Shown here: piece after piece, positions 33,355 through 41,560 of the stretch
Layout of the letters: each line of letters opens with the position of its first letter
Numbering within the stretch: position 1 is the stretch's first letter
Assembly: GCA_022361195.1 (NCBI GenBank)
Contig: JAKSBJ010000078.1
Coordinates: 1-64,000 of the forward strand
Direction of reading: 5' to 3'
DNA: 64,000 nucleotides
Source: Flavobacteriales bacterium
GTDB lineage: Bacteria; Bacteroidota; Bacteroidia; Flavobacteriales_D; Crocinitomicaceae
Translations under genes and position numbers: made by a program
The notes under the pieces: generated by a model
What the model saw: only the letters and a program-made list of their open reading frames with translations
What the model was told of the DNA's origin: nothing
Database searches by the model: none

Positions 33355-34878
33355 ATGAAATACAACTACGCAAGACTTCTGCTGCTAGTTTTAGCAGGAG
33401 CATTTTCCGTATTTTCTTACGGACAAACTGTTTTTACTTACTCAGGAACAATAGAAACATATACTGTTCCTCCTGGAGTAAGTAATATCCAAATTGAATG
33501 CTGGGGAGCTCAAGGAGCTGGTGATAATGGAACTACTGGTGGGCTTGGAGCTTATATGAGTGGTACTTTTGCTGTTACTCCAGGACAGGAACTGAAAATA
33601 TTGGTAGGAGGTCAGGGAAGCGCTGACCCAGGATCAATCAATTCTGCCGGAGGTGGAGGAGGATCCTTCGTAACTGACTTATCTGACAATCCGTGGATCA
33701 TTGCCGGAGGTGGTGGTGGAACCAATGGTACACCAATGAATGGTGATGAGAACGCACCTGTTACCAATAATGGTTTAAATGGTTACTCACCTTCAAATCC
33801 TTCTAACTATGGTGTTGGAGGTACTGCAGGAAATGGCGCAACTATGGGGCCTTCAACTCCTTGTGCCGGAAACGGTGGAGGATTGTTGACAGATGGGGCA
33901 CCTGAAACTTGCTGTGGAGACAGCGATGTTGGAATTGCCTTTGTAAATGGAGGTACAGCAGCTGCATCTGGTGGTTGCGGAACATCCTCACCGGGTGGAT
34001 TCGGTGGCGGTGGTGCAGGTGGAAGCCACGGTTGCGGTGGTGGAGGTGGATACTCTGGAGGAGGAGCTAACTACCACCACGGAGGAAATGGTGGAGGTGG
34101 AGGTTCCTACAATGACGGAACCGACCAAGTGAACATTGCTGGAGACAATTCAGGCGACGGTCAAATTGTCATTACTGAATTGTGTGATGGTTTGGTAGCT
34201 ACTGTTTCTTCAGATACGGTTTGTGAAACAGAACAAATTATCTTAAGTGCTGAGTCTACAAACGGAGGAACCGTAACATGGGATTCAGGTATTGAAAATG
34301 ATGTGCCTTTCTATCCAGCTTCTACAGGAACTGTAACCTATACTGCTTCTTCTGACAATGAAGAGGATTGTGATTTTGTCATTGACATTTTCGTGATGGA
34401 ATCTCCTAATTTCACGCTAACAGCTAATGATGAGTTAGTAGGTGGTGACGGAGCTGTTTATACCACTTTAGAAAGTGGAATTTTCCCTTTAACTTATGAT
34501 TGGGATAATGACGGTACAGGTGACTTTGATGATCCTCAAAATTTAATTGGACTTTCTTCTGGAACATACACGGTTACTGTAATGCAAGCTGATGGATGTA
34601 CTAGAACAGATTCAGCAACTGTAAGTTCGCAATTGGGAGTAGAAACAGAAGAAATAGTTTTAATTGAAGTTTATCCAAACCCGACAAAAGATCAGCTTAC
34701 AATTAACTATTCAGGAGCGTTTTCTTACAACATCATTAATGTATTGGGTGAGGTTGTGATGATCGGTAAAGGAAAAGATCAAACATCGCTTTCTGTTGAA
34801 AAATTATCCAAAGGAACTTATACCGTTCAATTGACTTCTGACGATCGGGTTGAGACCGTTCAGTTCGTGAAACAATAA
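33355..34878 (+). CDS. T9SS protein with ALK-like glycine-rich domain (copy 2)
   Basis: 507 residues. Signal peptide to ~24 (LAGAFSVFSYGQ). The glycine-rich part contains AQGAGDNGTTGGLGAYMSGT, AGGGGGSFVTDL, IIAGGGGGTNG, FGGGGAGGSHGCGGGGG and NGGGGGSYND, plus paired cysteines (TPCAGNGGG, ETCCGD, GGCGTSS). Unlike copies 1 and 3 it lacks the leading CGATG/DGPT segment and starts directly with the beta-strand part. It keeps the Cys-rich module, the SprB-like DWDNDGTGDFDDPQN repeat and the T9SS type A tail (VYPNPTKDQLTINYSG). Its own terminator follows, so it is a separate transcription unit. Confidence 0.92.
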   Translation: MKYNYARLLLLVLAGAFSVFSYGQTVFTYSGTIETYTVPPGVSNIQIECWGAQGAGDNGTTGGLGAYMSGTFAVTPGQELKILVGGQGSADPGSINSAGGGGGSFVTDLSDNPWIIAGGGGGTNGTPMNGDENAPVTNNGLNGYSPSNPSNYGVGGTAGNGATMGPSTPCAGNGGGLLTDGAPETCCGDSDVGIAFVNGGTAAASGGCGTSSPGGFGGGGAGGSHGCGGGGGYSGGGANYHHGGNGGGGGSYNDGTDQVNIAGDNSGDGQIVITELCDGLVATVSSDTVCETEQIILSAESTNGGTVTWDSGIENDVPFYPASTGTVTYTASSDNEEDCDFVIDIFVMESPNFTLTANDELVGGDGAVYTTLESGIFPLTYDWDNDGTGDFDDPQNLIGLSSGTYTVTVMQADGCTRTDSATVSSQLGVETEEIVLIEVYPNPTKDQLTINYSGAFSYNIINVLGEVVMIGKGKDQTSLSVEKLSKGTYTVQLTSDDRVETVQFVKQ

Positions 34879-34887
34879 AAATCTTGA

Positions 34888-34917
34888 GGAGTGACATTGT
34901 GTTGGTCACTCCTTTTT
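34888..34917 (+). terminator. intrinsic terminator after glycine-rich copy 2
   Basis: Stem GGAGTGAC / GTCACTCC around an ATTGTGTTG loop, followed by TTTTT. It lies only ~25 bp before ATG 34940, so copy 3 would rely on read-through or a promoter inside the hairpin region; none with a good TAnnTTTG was seen. Confidence 0.8.
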
Positions 34918-34939
34918 ACTAATCCTAAAAACAAAACAA

Positions 34940-36559
34940 ATGAACACATTAAAGACGATGGTGATGTCGGCGGCAATGGCACTCGCAGGAGGAGTTACTG
35001 CTCAAACGACATACACTTTTACCAATTGTGGTGCTACAGGTCAGGACGGACCAAGCGCAGCGGAGGTAACCGCAGAGTATATGGGGACCAGCCTTGAAGG
35101 TTTGGTAACCGAAACGGGAGGAATCCAATTCTGGACTGTTCCTGTAACTGGAGACTATTCCATTGAAGTATTTGGAGCTGAAGGTGGTGATGATGGAGGA
35201 CTTGGAGCTAGAATGTATGGAGAGTTCTTTTTAACAGCTGGTGACGAAATACAAATTTTAGTAGGTCAAATGGGAGGAACTGCAGATGGACTTCACGGTA
35301 GTGGAGGAGGAGGATCTTTTGTTGTAGCTACAACAGGAACAACCCCTTTAATTATCGCCGGAGGTGGTGGTGGTCACGGAAAAGGATCACCAGGAATTTC
35401 AACCGAAGCAGATGGAAGCGATTTAGAGCCAGGACAATCACCGCCTTTAAGTGGTGGACCAGGTGGAGTTGATGGTGGTGGAGGTGCTGCTGCCAGTGGA
35501 GCAACTGGTGGAACAGCAACTACTCCTGGTGCTGATGCCGGAGGTAGTACCTGGGCTTCAGGTGGAGGAGGTTTACTCACTAATGGTGGGGGAGCTAACT
35601 CTGGAACAACTCCAGGAGGACAAGCCTTTGTAAATGGAGGACAAGGAGGAGATGCAGCGAGTGGAGCTAACACACCAGGTGGATTTGGTGGTGGAGGTGG
35701 AGCTGGTGACCGTGGAGCGGGAGCTGGTGGATATTGTGGAGGTGGAGCCGGAACCAACAACAATGACAGTGGTGGAGGAGGAGGATCCTTCAATTCTGGA
35801 GTAAACCAGGATAATGAAGCTGGAAACAACTCTGGTCACGGAATGGTGATCATCACGCAATTGTGTATTCCATTAACAACTTCTGTTTCAAGTACTACTA
35901 TTTGTCAGTTTGATGAATTAACATTGGGTGCTGAATCTACTTTAGGTGGAACTGTAACTTGGGATATGGGAGTTGAAAATGATGTTCCTTTTCAAGTAAC
36001 TGATGCTGGAACAATTATTTATACAGCAACTTCTGATGATGCCTTAGATTGTGAATTCTCAGTTGAGGTATTGGTTGAAGAAGCTCCAGAAATTTCATTA
36101 ACTGCTACTGATGTATTAGCAGGTGGTGACGGAGCTGTTTATACAACTTTAGAAGGTGGAATTTTCCCTTTTACTTACGATTGGGATAATGACGGAACTG
36201 GTGACTTTGACGACGATCAAAACATTACTGGATTAGACGCAGGATGGTACACTGTAACTGTAATGCATGGAAATGGATGTACATATACTGATTCAGCTGA
36301 GGTTAGTTCTCAGTTAGGAATCGAAGATGAAGTTGAATTGTTAACTTCTGTTTATCCAAATCCTACAACAGATAGAGTAACTGTTGCTTACCCAGGACAA
36401 TTCAACTATGTAGTTACAAACATCCTTGGAGAAGAAGTTTTCCGTGGAAATGGAACAACACAAGTTGAACTTTCTTTTGAAGAATTTGAAGCTGGTGCTT
36501 ACCTAATCTCTGTAACGAGCGAAGGTCGTACCGAAACAGTTCAGTTGGTTAAAAACTAA
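34940..36559 (+). CDS. T9SS protein with ALK-like glycine-rich domain (copy 3)
   Basis: 539 residues; signal peptide MNTLKTMVMSAAMALAGG then TAQ. Domain order equals copy 1: TFTNCGATGQDGPSAAEVTA, WTVPVTGDYSIEVFGAEGG, glycine blocks (SGGGGSFVVATT, IIAGGGGGHGKG, DGGGGAAASG, FGGGGGAGDRGAGAGG, GGGGGSFNSG), the Cys module (CIPLTTSVSSTTICQFDEL), the DWDNDGTGDFDDDQN SprB-like repeat, and a T9SS type A tail (VYPNPTTDRVTVAYPG). A 29-nt block coding the SprB-like repeat is identical to copy 1. Expected at the cell surface or in the matrix. Confidence 0.92.
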   Translation: MNTLKTMVMSAAMALAGGVTAQTTYTFTNCGATGQDGPSAAEVTAEYMGTSLEGLVTETGGIQFWTVPVTGDYSIEVFGAEGGDDGGLGARMYGEFFLTAGDEIQILVGQMGGTADGLHGSGGGGSFVVATTGTTPLIIAGGGGGHGKGSPGISTEADGSDLEPGQSPPLSGGPGGVDGGGGAAASGATGGTATTPGADAGGSTWASGGGGLLTNGGGANSGTTPGGQAFVNGGQGGDAASGANTPGGFGGGGGAGDRGAGAGGYCGGGAGTNNNDSGGGGGSFNSGVNQDNEAGNNSGHGMVIITQLCIPLTTSVSSTTICQFDELTLGAESTLGGTVTWDMGVENDVPFQVTDAGTIIYTATSDDALDCEFSVEVLVEEAPEISLTATDVLAGGDGAVYTTLEGGIFPFTYDWDNDGTGDFDDDQNITGLDAGWYTVTVMHGNGCTYTDSAEVSSQLGIEDEVELLTSVYPNPTTDRVTVAYPGQFNYVVTNILGEEVFRGNGTTQVELSFEEFEAGAYLISVTSEGRTETVQLVKN

Positions 36560-36581
36560 TTGATATAAAAGATCATAAGAG

Positions 36582-36611
36582 AGCCCCTTCGTTTTACGGA
36601 GGGGCTTTTTT
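36582..36611 (+). terminator. intrinsic terminator after glycine-rich copy 3
   Basis: Stem AGCCCC(T)...(A)GGGGCT, extended by CG/CG around TTTTA, followed by TTTTTT. Confidence 0.9.
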
Positions 36612-36693
36612 GTGGAAGGAACTGTAGAAAATTAAACAGATTTGAAGCCTTCTCTTATGCTTATCACTTCAAAAATTTTTACCTTGCAACAGC

Positions 36694-39600
36694 ATGACCA
36701 GGAATTACTTACTCATAGCTTTTCTTCTCTTATCGATTAGCTTAAAGGCGCAACCCTTATTAACCGATCCGGGGTCACCGCCAGCTGATGAAAGAGCTGC
36801 AGGTTGTTCACCTGCCAATGGCTCTTATTTCTTAGAATTTAATAATGTCAAAGCCCTTATTCATACGGGAGGGAATTTATGGCAGATTCAAGGACAAAAC
36901 TTTGCGACTTATGAAGTGCCAAAGGGTTCTGGAATTCACGCTTTGTTTGCTTCGGCACTGTGGTTAGGAGGAGTTGATATTAACGGTCAGTTAAAAATTG
37001 CTGCCGTACGTTATCGTAATGGCCAGGATTATTGGACAGGACCCTTAACCATTGCAGGAGATGCGGAAATTATTCCTGAAACCTGTGAAAAATATGACCG
37101 TCATTATATTGTTACGCAAGATGAGGTAAGAGAATTTGATGCCTGGTTTAATGCCGGTTTGCAGGATGCAGAAACCGGAGGTAATACACAAGCCGAAGAG
37201 TTTCCGGATTATGAAATTCCCTTGTCTATTTTAGAATGGCCAGCTCATGGAGAGCCAGCATTGGGTCAGGATCTTTATTTAGCTCCTTTTTATGATCGTG
37301 ATGAAGACGGAAATTATGACCCTTATTCGGGCGATTACCCTTGGTATGATATTAATAAAGAATTAGATTGTTCAGTGGATAGAACCGTTACCTTATATGG
37401 TGATCAAACGGCATGGTGGGTAATGAATGATAAAGGAAATATCCATACCGAGACAGGTGGTGATCCATTGGGAATGGAGATCAGATGTCAGGCTTTTGCC
37501 TTTGCTACCAATGATGAGGTAAACAACATGACGTTTTATAATTATGAATTGGTTAATCGTTCAACCCAAACGTTATACGATACATATTTTGGGGTTTTTA
37601 TTGATGGTGCATTAGGTGGTCCGTTTGATGATTATGTAGGATGTGATGTGGCAAGAGGTTTGGGATATACCTACAACGGAAATGCTTTTGATGCTGATGA
37701 AGGAGGGTGGCTAGGATATGGAGATAACCCACCAGCTTGTGGAATTGACTTCTTTGAAGGGCCTTATTTAGATAATGATGGAATTGATAATCCGCTAGTA
37801 GAAAATTTTGTGGCGGCAAAGGCTGAAAATGGAATTCCATATGCAGGACTTGGAATTGGTTATGGAGACGGAATTGTAGATAATGAACGTCTAGGGATGA
37901 GAAGGTTCCTATACTATAATAATTTGGGTGGAGGAAGTATCGCTGCTCAAACCGATCCTATTTCAGGTCAGGATTATTACAACTACCTCAGTGGATATTG
38001 GAAAGACGGTACTCACTTTGTTTATGGAGGAAATGGGCATCCTGCCGATCCATCAGCAAACGAAAACATGGAAGCGAATTACATGTTCCCTGGAGAAACT
38101 GATCCTATTGGATGGGGAACCAATGGTATTCCACAACCCAATTGGACCGAGCAAACAGCAGGAAATCCACCTTACGACAGACGTTTCGCACAATCTGCTG
38201 GACCATTTGTCTTAAAACCGGGAGCTGTTAATAATATTACAACCGGTATTGTATGGGCACGTGCTGCAAGTGGTGATCCTTTTGAGTCGGTAGTAGCCTT
38301 GCAAAAAGCAGATGATAAAGCACAAGCTTTATTTGACAATTGTTTTAAAGTATTAGACGGTCCTCATGCTCCAGAATTGTCTATTCAGGAAATGGAGAAT
38401 GAGTTGATCATATCACTCTATAATCTGCCAAACTCAAATAACAGCAATGAAGATTATGAAGAGTTTGACCCATTCTTAGTGAATGTCGATAACGATCCAA
38501 ATTTTGATGGTTTTTACAGATTCCAGGGATATCAGGTTTTTCAGTTAAAAGATGAAACTGTTTCGGCTACTGATTTGGGTGATCTTGAAAAAGCCCGACT
38601 GGTTTTTCAATGTGATGTTAAGGATAGTATTACCCGATTGGTGAATTATGAGTTTGATGAAGAATTGGAGCTTACCGTACCAAGCTTAAAAGTTGTAGGT
38701 GAAAATGAAGGGATTCGTCATTCTTTCAATGTAACGATCGATCAATTTGCAACAGGTGATGATCGTCGATTAGTTAATTTTAAGCGATACCACTATATGG
38801 CAATTGCTTATTCTACCAATATCTATAAAGAATATAGTCCAACAGATCCTACATTATTGGATGGACAAAAAATTCCATATAAAGCCAGCCGTAAAGCTGC
38901 TATTGGTGAAATCAAATCTTTTGAAGGAATTCCACATTTACCAGATCCTGAATTGGGAGGTACGAGTTATCAGGTAGGATATGGATATCAGTTACCAATC
39001 ACCAAAATCGACGGATGGGGGAATGGAGGAAACTGGACCGAATTAACGGAGGGTACCGAAGAAGCTATTTTGGCTAATGAAAATGTCAATGAATTAGATT
39101 ACGTTTCAGGAGCGGGCCCAATTAAAGTTCAGGTGATAGATCCTTTGAACTTACCAAATGGCGATTTTGAACTTTATTTTGTCGAAGATGGAGAAGGAGA
39201 ATTGGATTCGGCCAATTGGTATATCGTTAACCTAACTACAGGTGATTCTATTTATTCAAATCACAGTATTGACTTTTCAAATGAACAACTAATTCCGGAA
39301 TGGGGAATTTCAGTTTCTATTACTCAAACTGAGTATTCTAATACAAATTTGGCGTATAAAGATTGGTTTACTGAGCCTTTGGAAGGAAAAATGATATTTG
39401 AAGATTCTTCAAAAATTTGGTTAACCGGAGTTCCGGATGATGATTCTTATTTCCCAACCAATTGGATTCGATCAGGAGATTACGAACCTGAGGACGATGA
39501 ATGTATTCCAGGTGCACTAGCAAATCCATGTCTATATACTGACAAAAACATTGACTATGAAGAGATGTATGAAGAAATATTGGGGGGTATTGCCGGTCCG

Positions 39601-40698
39601 TTTAAATTGTTAGGAACACAGGTTAGAGGAATGCCTTATGGTTATCCGGATGCTACTTACAATTCGGATTTGGAACCATCATCCTGGTTTGGACCATTTG
39701 TTCCTCAAGGGCAGGTAAGTTTATTAGATTTACATGGAGTTGATATCGTGATTACTTCCGACCAATCAAAATGGACACAGTGTCCGGTAATTGAAACTTG
39801 TCACAATTCTACACAGGCTCAGGGAGGTTCATCCATTACAAAACTAAGGTATGCACCTTCGGTTGACAAGGATGGAAATCCTACAAGTGGAACCGGAATG
39901 GGATGGTTTCCAGGATATGCATTTGATATTGAAACAGGAGAGCGGCTTAATATGGCCTTTGGAGAAAATTCATGGCTACACGGTTCAAATGGACGGGATA
40001 TGATCTGGAATCCAACCTCAGAATTTTTTGATCCGGTTGGTGAACCAATTTTAGGGGGTGGACACTTTATCTATATTTTTGGGACAGATGTTGACGGAGG
40101 AGAAATGCCTACTTACGATAATGGAGCCTGGCTACATGAACAGTTGAGCGATGAAACAGCTACTTCTTACATCAATGCATGGAAAAACTGTATGTGGGTA
40201 ATTGAGCCAATTTTGATTCCGAATGAAGAGTTATTAGCGACAGATGTTCGTTTTCAGTTGAGAGTGAGTCATCCGTATCAGGAAGAAGTTTTTACCAATA
40301 TTAACAACGGTTTACCGGCTTATCGTTTTTCAACGTCTGATATTGCTTCCTCTATTATGCAACAGGATGTTTCAGTAGATGCACTCCAACACATTAAAAT
40401 TGTTCCAAATCCATATTATGCTTATTCTCAGTATGAAACAGGAACATTGGACAACAGAGTTAAGTTTACCAATTTACCAGAACGTTGTACCATTAATATT
40501 TATAATATGAATGGAGGTCTGGTGAAAAATATTAGTAAGGATAATCCACTAACTTTTGAAGATTGGACACTTAAAAATCATAAAGGTATTCCTATTGCCG
40601 GTGGGGTGTATATCATTCATGTTGAAGTGCCTGATGTTGGCGAAAAAGTGCTCAAATTTTTCTGCTCTCAACGGGTTGTAGATACTTCCAATTTGTAA
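36694..40698 (+). CDS. very large secreted Bacteroidota protein with FlgD/T9SS-like C-terminus
   Basis: 1334 residues with signal peptide MTRNYLLIAFLLLSISLKAQ. The N-terminal half (FASALWLGGVDINGQLKIAA, YWTGPL, AWWVMNDKGN) belongs to a long secreted family I know only from Bacteroidota surface proteins with calcium-like DRDEDGNYDPYSGD and DNDGIDNPL loops (EF-hand-like, Asp-rich). The last ~100 residues (IVPNPYYAYSQYETGTLDNR, NIYNMNGGLVKNISKDNP, GGVYIIHVEVPDVGEKVLKF) resemble a FlgD-Ig/T9SS type A sorting domain. No enzyme motif was seen. The beta-barrel gene 67 bp downstream on the same strand may be a partner. Confidence 0.88.
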   Translation: MTRNYLLIAFLLLSISLKAQPLLTDPGSPPADERAAGCSPANGSYFLEFNNVKALIHTGGNLWQIQGQNFATYEVPKGSGIHALFASALWLGGVDINGQLKIAAVRYRNGQDYWTGPLTIAGDAEIIPETCEKYDRHYIVTQDEVREFDAWFNAGLQDAETGGNTQAEEFPDYEIPLSILEWPAHGEPALGQDLYLAPFYDRDEDGNYDPYSGDYPWYDINKELDCSVDRTVTLYGDQTAWWVMNDKGNIHTETGGDPLGMEIRCQAFAFATNDEVNNMTFYNYELVNRSTQTLYDTYFGVFIDGALGGPFDDYVGCDVARGLGYTYNGNAFDADEGGWLGYGDNPPACGIDFFEGPYLDNDGIDNPLVENFVAAKAENGIPYAGLGIGYGDGIVDNERLGMRRFLYYNNLGGGSIAAQTDPISGQDYYNYLSGYWKDGTHFVYGGNGHPADPSANENMEANYMFPGETDPIGWGTNGIPQPNWTEQTAGNPPYDRRFAQSAGPFVLKPGAVNNITTGIVWARAASGDPFESVVALQKADDKAQALFDNCFKVLDGPHAPELSIQEMENELIISLYNLPNSNNSNEDYEEFDPFLVNVDNDPNFDGFYRFQGYQVFQLKDETVSATDLGDLEKARLVFQCDVKDSITRLVNYEFDEELELTVPSLKVVGENEGIRHSFNVTIDQFATGDDRRLVNFKRYHYMAIAYSTNIYKEYSPTDPTLLDGQKIPYKASRKAAIGEIKSFEGIPHLPDPELGGTSYQVGYGYQLPITKIDGWGNGGNWTELTEGTEEAILANENVNELDYVSGAGPIKVQVIDPLNLPNGDFELYFVEDGEGELDSANWYIVNLTTGDSIYSNHSIDFSNEQLIPEWGISVSITQTEYSNTNLAYKDWFTEPLEGKMIFEDSSKIWLTGVPDDDSYFPTNWIRSGDYEPEDDECIPGALANPCLYTDKNIDYEEMYEEILGGIAGPFKLLGTQVRGMPYGYPDATYNSDLEPSSWFGPFVPQGQVSLLDLHGVDIVITSDQSKWTQCPVIETCHNSTQAQGGSSITKLRYAPSVDKDGNPTSGTGMGWFPGYAFDIETGERLNMAFGENSWLHGSNGRDMIWNPTSEFFDPVGEPILGGGHFIYIFGTDVDGGEMPTYDNGAWLHEQLSDETATSYINAWKNCMWVIEPILIPNEELLATDVRFQLRVSHPYQEEVFTNINNGLPAYRFSTSDIASSIMQQDVSVDALQHIKIVPNPYYAYSQYETGTLDNRVKFTNLPERCTINIYNMNGGLVKNISKDNPLTFEDWTLKNHKGIPIAGGVYIIHVEVPDVGEKVLKFFCSQRVVDTSNL

Positions 40699-40765
40699 TT
40701 TGTACGTGCCCTCTTTTGCTAAATAGCACATTCCATTTAACCTTTGAAAGAAAAATGATACACTG

Positions 40766-41560
40766 ATGAAAAAACTACTTACTCTTATTTTAATTGCAGG
40801 AAGTTTAAGCTCTCACGCTCAAAAATGGTTTATTGGTCCTGAATTAGGAATGAACCTTGTTCCAAATACAGATGATACATTAGGGCTCAATTTTCATCCA
40901 GGATGGTTTGGAGGGCTCAATGCCGAATATAAGATCAACGACTTTTTATCTGCCCGAACGGGGATTTATTTAACTCAAAAGCAAAAGACGTTTCAAACAT
41001 ATGACAGCTCAGAGTTTGCACTTCCGCTTCCTATTCCTGGTTTAGTTGATCTTTTAGAATCCTTTAATTTGAATACCTACACAGAGACCCGCAACCGCGT
41101 TTCTCAATTTTATTTTGAACTCCCTTTGATGATAAGTGCCAATTATAAGCAAATAGGGGCTTATGCCGGACCTTATGTTGGCTATAATTTCAGAACGGTG
41201 GTACGTACCGAGGAGCGCAGTAATAGTCCCTGGGTATCTGTTTTAGACATTGAATCTTTGGTTGGTGATATTGATCCTACAGGAACATTAGGACCACTCA
41301 TTAACGGTTTTATTCCAGCAGAAGAAGCCTATGAATTTACTTCCGAAACGAGTTCTTCATATTCAACACTTGATTTTGGATTTAAGTTTGGATTACGCTA
41401 TCAAGCTGAACATTTGGGAGTAAATGCCTTTTATAATTTTGGATTGTTAGACTACCGTGGAAGTTCCATCGGTAAACGACAAACACATCAGTATTTCCGA
41501 TTTTCGGTTAATTACAACTTTGGTTTGGGAAAAGCCAAAAATGTGACCGGACGCTCTTAA
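40766..41560 (+). CDS. outer-membrane beta-barrel protein (PorT-type fold)
   Basis: 264 residues; signal peptide MKKLLTLILIAGSLSSHAQ. Alternating hydrophobic strands, such as FIGPELGMNL, WFGGLNAEYKINDFLSARTG, AGPYVGYNF and FKFGLRYQ, end in an aromatic strand (YFRFSVNYNFGLG), typical of small 8-10-stranded outer-membrane barrels grouped as PorT-family/OMP_b-brl. Function unknown. It follows the giant secreted protein gene closely, and its stop overlaps the stop of the convergent propeller gene (TTAA, 4 nt). Confidence 0.85.
   Translation: MKKLLTLILIAGSLSSHAQKWFIGPELGMNLVPNTDDTLGLNFHPGWFGGLNAEYKINDFLSARTGIYLTQKQKTFQTYDSSEFALPLPIPGLVDLLESFNLNTYTETRNRVSQFYFELPLMISANYKQIGAYAGPYVGYNFRTVVRTEERSNSPWVSVLDIESLVGDIDPTGTLGPLINGFIPAEEAYEFTSETSSSYSTLDFGFKFGLRYQAEHLGVNAFYNFGLLDYRGSSIGKRQTHQYFRFSVNYNFGLGKAKNVTGRS

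Noticed and set aside
35374-35829. Pro-rich antisense frame opposite glycine-rich copy 3
   Set aside because: It is the reverse-strand shadow of GGA/GGT codons in a strongly supported gene; composition is not protein-like.
31415-36559. CRISPR-like or tandem DNA repeat in the glycine-rich locus
   Set aside because: The repetition is codon-level glycine runs and paralogy, without constant repeats and spacers.
40737-40743. Single TTTAACC before the outer-membrane barrel gene
   Set aside because: Single unphased copy without a good -7 element; chance match.
36694-41560. T9SS type B protein with PorP/SprF partner
   Set aside because: The C-terminal domain is FlgD/type A-like and the barrel lacks PorP/SprF features.
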